DNA of 48,218 bases from contig CAJOLS010000008.1 in NCBI GenBank assembly GCA_905235535.1, positions 1 to 48,218 on the forward strand, given 5' to 3'. The notes beneath the pieces are model-generated. The model did not search any database. It was not told the DNA's origin and saw only the letters and a program-made list of their open reading frames with translations. Within the stretch, counting starts at the first letter, position 1, and each line of letters begins with the position of its first letter. Shown here piece after piece: positions 43,842 through 48,218 of the stretch. Origin of the DNA: an uncultured Bacteroidales bacterium. Its GTDB lineage: Bacteria; Bacteroidota; Bacteroidia; Bacteroidales; UBA932. Made by a program: the position numbers and the translations under genes.

Positions 43842-46060
43842 GAAAGACCTTTCTAACCCTGGCCCTGCTTGCCTGCACGGCCGCCTTTGCGCAGGAGCGC
43901 CTCATCGACTATGTGAACCCCTTCATCGGAACGGACGGCTTCGGGAACGTATATCCCGGCGCCCAGATTCCCTTCGGCGGCATCCAGATAAGCCCGGACA
44001 CGGACGATTTTGACTACGACGTGGCGGCCGGCTACAAATACAACAAGCCCACCATCATGGGCTTCAGCCTCACCCACCTGAGCGGTACCGGCATTCCGGA
44101 CCTGGGAGACTTCCTCTTTGTTCCCGGCACCGGTTCCCTGAAATCGGCCACAGGAACGGAAGAGGACCCGGACAGCGGCTACCGCTCCCGTTTCAGCCAC
44201 CAGCGGGAATGGGCCGGGCCGGGTTACTACACCGTAGATTTGCTGGATTACGGAGTCAAGGCCGAAATGACGGCCGCCGCCCGCAGCGGCATCCTCCGTT
44301 TCACCTATCCGGCGGCCGATTCGGCCTACGTGATGGTGGACCTGAACCACACCCTCCGCTGGCCCTGTGAGTGGTCTTCCGTGCGCCTGTTGGACGAATA
44401 TACCATCATTGGCAGCAAGATTGTGGCGGGCTGGAACCCGGACCGCCATGTATATTTTGCCGCCCGTTTCTCGGAGCCCATCCGGGATTTCGTCATTCTG
44501 CAGGAAGGAGAGCCTGTCATCTATAATACCAAACGCTTCCGCAGCAGCCTGGAAGCCTGGGGAAAGGGCCTGCAGGCCTGCGTGCGCTTCAGCACCCGGG
44601 AAGGGCAGACGGTCACCGTAAGGACGGCTGTATCGGCCGTGGGGACGGACGGCGCCCTCCTCAACCTTGGGGAAGTGGAAGGAAAGAGCTTCGAGCAGGT
44701 GCGCAGCGAGGCGGAAAAGCTGTGGGAAGAAGAGCTGGGCAAATACCAGCTGGACCCTTCCTGTGACCGGGCCACCAAGGAGACATTCTACACCAGCGTG
44801 TACCGCACCGCGCAGCATCCCTTCCTCTTCCAGGATGCCGACGGCCGCTTCCGGGAGCACGACAAAACCATTGGCAAGGCGGTGGGCTTCACCAACTACA
44901 CCACCTTCTCCCTCTGGGACACCTACCGGGCCTTCCATCCCCTGCTGAACCTGGTGAACCAGCCCCTCCAGGCCGATATCGCCAATTCCATGCTGGCCCA
45001 CTACGACAAAAGCGCAGAGCACATGCTGCCCATCTGGAGCTTCTACGGAGGGGAAACCTGGTGCATGATAGGCTACCACGCCTGCTCCGTCTTGGCCGAT
45101 ATGATTATGAAGGACGTAAAGGGTTTTGACTACGAGAGGGCGTACCAGGCCATGAAGGCCACCGCCACCAACCCCCATTACGACTGCATCCCGGAATATA
45201 CGCAGCTGGGCTACGTTCCCTTCGACAAGGAGAAGGAATCCGTTTCCAAGACGCTGGAGTATGCCTACGACGACTGGTGCATAGCCCAGGTGGCCAAGAA
45301 ACTGGGCCACTGGGAAGACTACGAGTTCTTCCTGAGGCGCAGCAGCAACTACCGTAACCTCATAGACCCCGAGACCAAGTACATGAGAGGCCGGGATTCC
45401 AACGGCAACTGGCGCACGCCCTTCGCCCCCATCGCCTACCAGGGCCCCGGCTCCGTGAACGGCTGGGGAGACATTACCGAAGGCTTCACCATGCAGTACA
45501 CCTGGACGGTGCCCCACGCCTTTGAAGACTACATGGACATAGCCGGGAAAGACTTCCTGCTCAAGCGCCTGGACAGCATCTTCGAACTGGAAATGAGCGA
45601 CGACATCCCCGGCGCCCACGACATCTGGGGCCGCATCGGCGGCTACTGGCACGGCAACGAGCCCTGTCACCACGTGCTGTACCTGTACAACAAACTGGGC
45701 AAGCCGCAGGCCTGCCAGAAGTGGGTGCGCTACGTGGCAGACCACTTCTACGGCAACACCCCGGACGCCCTGAGCGGCAACGACGACTGCGGCCAGATGA
45801 GCGCCTGGTACATCTTCAACTGCATGGGCTTCTATCCCGTGTGCCCCGGAAGCGACGAGTACGAGCTGGGCTCCCCCTGCGTTCCCGGCGTGAAAGTACT
45901 GCTATCGGGCGGCGGCACCCTTACCGTGCGCACCCGGAATTGGTCTAAGAAAAACGTTTACGTGAAGGCCGTTTACCTGAACGGGAAGAAACTGAAAGGA
46001 ACCACCATCCGATATGGGGACATAAAGGATGGTGGAGACTTGCTGTTTGTTATGAAATAG
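43838..46060 (+). CDS. GH92 alpha-mannosidase (second tandem copy)
   Basis: RLIDYVNPFIGTDGFGNVYPGAQIPFGGIQISPDTDD...FSLTHLSGTGIPDLGDFLFVPGTG...YTTFSLWDTYRAFHPLL...GNDDCGQMSAWYIFNCMGFYPVCPGSDEYELGSPCVPG; 4-nt ATGA overlap with the preceding GH92. Confidence 0.97.
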   Translation: MRKTFLTLALLACTAAFAQERLIDYVNPFIGTDGFGNVYPGAQIPFGGIQISPDTDDFDYDVAAGYKYNKPTIMGFSLTHLSGTGIPDLGDFLFVPGTGSLKSATGTEEDPDSGYRSRFSHQREWAGPGYYTVDLLDYGVKAEMTAAARSGILRFTYPAADSAYVMVDLNHTLRWPCEWSSVRLLDEYTIIGSKIVAGWNPDRHVYFAARFSEPIRDFVILQEGEPVIYNTKRFRSSLEAWGKGLQACVRFSTREGQTVTVRTAVSAVGTDGALLNLGEVEGKSFEQVRSEAEKLWEEELGKYQLDPSCDRATKETFYTSVYRTAQHPFLFQDADGRFREHDKTIGKAVGFTNYTTFSLWDTYRAFHPLLNLVNQPLQADIANSMLAHYDKSAEHMLPIWSFYGGETWCMIGYHACSVLADMIMKDVKGFDYERAYQAMKATATNPHYDCIPEYTQLGYVPFDKEKESVSKTLEYAYDDWCIAQVAKKLGHWEDYEFFLRRSSNYRNLIDPETKYMRGRDSNGNWRTPFAPIAYQGPGSVNGWGDITEGFTMQYTWTVPHAFEDYMDIAGKDFLLKRLDSIFELEMSDDIPGAHDIWGRIGGYWHGNEPCHHVLYLYNKLGKPQACQKWVRYVADHFYGNTPDALSGNDDCGQMSAWYIFNCMGFYPVCPGSDEYELGSPCVPGVKVLLSGGGTLTVRTRNWSKKNVYVKAVYLNGKKLKGTTIRYGDIKDGGDLLFVMK

Positions 46061-46064
46061 GAAA

Positions 46065-46976
46065 CTATTTCCAATAACCGGAGGCCTGGATGGCTGCTTT
46101 CTGCAGAATCCGGGCTTCTTTTTGCGTTATCTCGTTCTCGGTTCCCTGGTTGCGGAAGGTATTGCCCTGGACGCTTACCCCGAAAACGGGGCGCACAAGG
46201 GTTTCAAACCATACGCAGGCCGTCAGATAGCGGCCATATTTGTAATCCATGTGAAAACCGTCGCGGGTGAATTCCCTTTCGGTGTGCACCTTCCCTGCCT
46301 TGCGCAGGTTCTGCACGGCCACGCCGGAAGCGATGACCACGGGGATGTCATAATCCCGGCGCAGTTTTTCCACACAGGATTCAATGCAGGCATACATCAA
46401 CTCCTGATTATAGGTATAGTTGGCAAAGCTGCGGCTCTGGTAGTCGTGGGCATAGGCCCAGGTCTGGTGCCATACGATGGCCGCATTCGGGTTTTGGCAA
46501 TTCTGCCGCACAATCTCTATCAGGCGGGCCAGCCAGGGGTCGTAACTGTCCCACCGGCCGCTTAGGGGAGAACCCTGCTGAAGGGTAATGATGTCCCAGG
46601 GCTCGTCCCCCACTCCGTCCATGAAACTTCCCTCCTGGTAGCGCTTCACCGTTTCCCACTCATTGGCCACGGACTTCCTGTACACATATTCGTGGCCCTG
46701 GGTTTCGAACTCCGTGCAGTGCCTTTCCAGGGTGCAGCCTCCTATGTAGAGGCGCCCCAGGATGACATTGCGGATGCCGGCGGCCTCCATCAGGCCGGGC
46801 AGGTATTCCGTGGCGTCGTCGGAAAAAGAGTTGCCGATGGCCAGGATCCGGAGCGTATCCGGCCGCTGGGGCAGCGGATGGTTGGGAAACAGTTCCTGCG
46901 CCCTTACCGGGAAGAGGAACAGGACAAAAAAGAAAAAGCTGAGGAAAAATACTTTTCTGAGGATTGTTTTCATCAT
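46065..46976 (-). CDS. DUF4886 (SGNH-hydrolase-like) secreted protein
   Basis: MMKTILRKVFFLSFFFFVLFLFPVRAQ (signal); TLRILAIGNSFSDDATEYLPGLMEAAGIRNVILGRLYIGGCTLERHC...WDIITLQQGSPLSG...IVWHQTWAYAHDYQ. Confidence 0.85.
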   Translation of the reverse strand: MMKTILRKVFFLSFFFFVLFLFPVRAQELFPNHPLPQRPDTLRILAIGNSFSDDATEYLPGLMEAAGIRNVILGRLYIGGCTLERHCTEFETQGHEYVYRKSVANEWETVKRYQEGSFMDGVGDEPWDIITLQQGSPLSGRWDSYDPWLARLIEIVRQNCQNPNAAIVWHQTWAYAHDYQSRSFANYTYNQELMYACIESCVEKLRRDYDIPVVIASGVAVQNLRKAGKVHTEREFTRDGFHMDYKYGRYLTACVWFETLVRPVFGVSVQGNTFRNQGTENEITQKEARILQKAAIQASGYWK

Positions 46977-47182
46977 TCTTCGGGTCTGTATTCCAATATG
47001 TCCGCCGGTTGGCAGTCGAGGGCGCGGCACAGGGCTTCCAGCGTACTCAGGCGGATGGCCTTGGCTTTGCCGCATTTGAGGATGGAAAGATTGGCGGGAG
47101 TAATGCCGACTTTCTGTGCCAGCTCGCCGGAAGACATTTTCCGGCGGGCCAGCATGACATCGATATTGGTGATGATCGGCAT
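46973..47182 (-). CDS. XRE/Cro-type helix-turn-helix transcriptional regulator
   Basis: MPIITNIDVMLARRKMSSGELAQKVGITPANLSILKCGKAKAIRLSTLEALCRALDCQPADILEYRPEE; overlaps the DUF4886 start by 4 nt. Confidence 0.88.
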   Translation of the reverse strand: MPIITNIDVMLARRKMSSGELAQKVGITPANLSILKCGKAKAIRLSTLEALCRALDCQPADILEYRPEE

Positions 47183-47188
47183 ACGCAC

Positions 47189-48218
47189 TTACTTTTCGGG
47201 CTGGGGCTGCTCATCGGCCTTCTGGCCTTTGAGGTAGGACGGGAGCTCCATGCCGGCCATTTTGAAGAGGTCATCGAGCGGGGGGACGCTCTTCATCATA
47301 CCGGAGATGAAGTTGGACGTGGCCGTTTTGCCTTCGGTGCCGCTGCCGGTGTCCCAGACGGTGACCTTGTCTATGTTGATGCCCTTGACGGCCTCCACCT
47401 GCGTTTTCACCAGTTCGGGCAGTTTGTCGGCAATCATCATGAGGACGGCCTTCTGGGCGTCTCCCTCAGCGGCGGTGACCAGGCTCCTGAAACCATCGGC
47501 CTGCTTGGTGAGGATTTCCAGCATACCCTTTGCCTGGGCGTCCATCTTGGCGAAGATGGCGTCGGCCTCACCCTTGGCCTTGCGGCGGATCTGCTCCGCT
47601 TCGGCCTCGGCCTCGATGATCTTCTTCTGCTTGTCAATCTCCGCAGCTACCACGATGTTGGCCTTCTGGGTGGCCTGCTCCCGCTCGGCACGGGCCAGTT
47701 CGGCGTCACGCTCACTCTGGTAGGCCTCTTCCAGGGCCTTGGCGGCCTGCACCTTTTCGGCGGCTACGGCTATGCGGTCTGCCTCGGCGGTCTTCTGACG
47801 GCGGAGGGCGTCGGAATTGGCAATCTCAATCTTGGCTGCGTTTTCACCCTTGACGGCGTCTGCATCGGCAGCGGCCACATTGATGCGGGTGTCCTTGTCG
47901 GCATTGGCCTTGCCGGTTTCACCGAAACGGTTCTGCTCGGCCACGCTCTTCTTGGCGTCGTTGATGGCCTTGGCGGCGGCTTCCTTACCCAGGGCCTCGA
48001 TGTAGCCGGATTCGTCGCGGATATCCGTCACGTTCACGTTGATGAGCTTGAGGCCAATCTTGCGCAGTTCGGCTTCCACATTGGTGGAAACGTTGGCCAG
48101 GAACTTGTCACGGTCGGCATTGATTTCCTCGATGTCCATGGTGGCAATCACCAGACGCAGCTGGCCGAAGAGGATATCCGTGGCGATGTTCTGGATGCTG
48201 TCCACGCTCAGGCCCAGC
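47189..48218 (-). CDS. Flotillin/SPFH-domain protein (5' end beyond the right window edge)
   Basis: SPFH C-terminal part (ILFGQLRLVIATMDIEEINADRDKFLANVSTNVEAELRKIGLKLINVNVTDIRDESGYIEALGKEAAAKAINDAKKSVAEQ) and long Ala/Glu coiled coil (AEAEAEQIRRKAKGEADAIFAKMDAQAKG). Confidence 0.93.
   Translation of the reverse strand, partial: LGLSVDSIQNIATDILFGQLRLVIATMDIEEINADRDKFLANVSTNVEAELRKIGLKLINVNVTDIRDESGYIEALGKEAAAKAINDAKKSVAEQNRFGETGKANADKDTRINVAAADADAVKGENAAKIEIANSDALRRQKTAEADRIAVAAEKVQAAKALEEAYQSERDAELARAEREQATQKANIVVAAEIDKQKKIIEAEAEAEQIRRKAKGEADAIFAKMDAQAKGMLEILTKQADGFRSLVTAAEGDAQKAVLMMIADKLPELVKTQVEAVKGINIDKVTVWDTGSGTEGKTATSNFISGMMKSVPPLDDLFKMAGMELPSYLKGQKADEQPQPEK

Noticed and set aside
1-48218. 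CRISPR arrays, rRNA genes and complete insertion sequences
   Set aside because: No regularly spaced repeats, rRNA signatures or transposase ORFs were seen. The only mobile-element signals are the left-edge integrase and the possible MITE/inverton at 21399-21511.

Overview
The window is 48.2 kb of a GC-rich Bacteroidota chromosome, probably Bacteroidales. Support for this comes from TAnnTTTG-type promoter boxes, SusC/SusD, DUF4290, FISUMP and GH92 families. From left to right it contains: (1) the 5' part of a tyrosine-recombinase integrase, broken by a 4-bp CCAG tandem duplication and sitting just past the 3' end of a tRNA-Val(GAC); (2) a decayed GH26 mannanase pseudogene; (3) housekeeping genes tpiA, a ptb-like gene, ackA, a short ComEC-like protein, apbE, a FISUMP lipoprotein, a LolA-like protein, ftsK, DUF4290 and an AddA/RecB-like helicase-nuclease; (4) a SusC/SusD pair in which SusC carries a C-terminal OmpA-like domain; (5) a translationally coupled operon of a small lipoprotein, a DUF6057-like multispan protein, a beta-propeller lipoprotein with one CxxCH motif, GH31 and GH3, preceded by a perfect 14-bp inverted repeat that could be an invertible promoter or a MITE; (6) an eight-gene minus-strand operon of a metallophosphoesterase, GH29, an EEP phosphatase, GH127-like, two beta-helix proteins, a secreted ADP-ribosylglycohydrolase-fold protein and GH106-like, divergent from a tandem GH92 pair; and (7) a flotillin, XRE regulator and DUF4886 group cut by the right edge. 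The best candidates for undescribed biology are the SusC-OmpA fusion, the DUF6057/CxxCH-propeller module coupled to glycosidases, the inverted-repeat element in front of that module, and the exported ADP-ribosylglycohydrolase/phosphoesterase set inside a glycan operon. All calls come from reading the sequence. No homology search was run.
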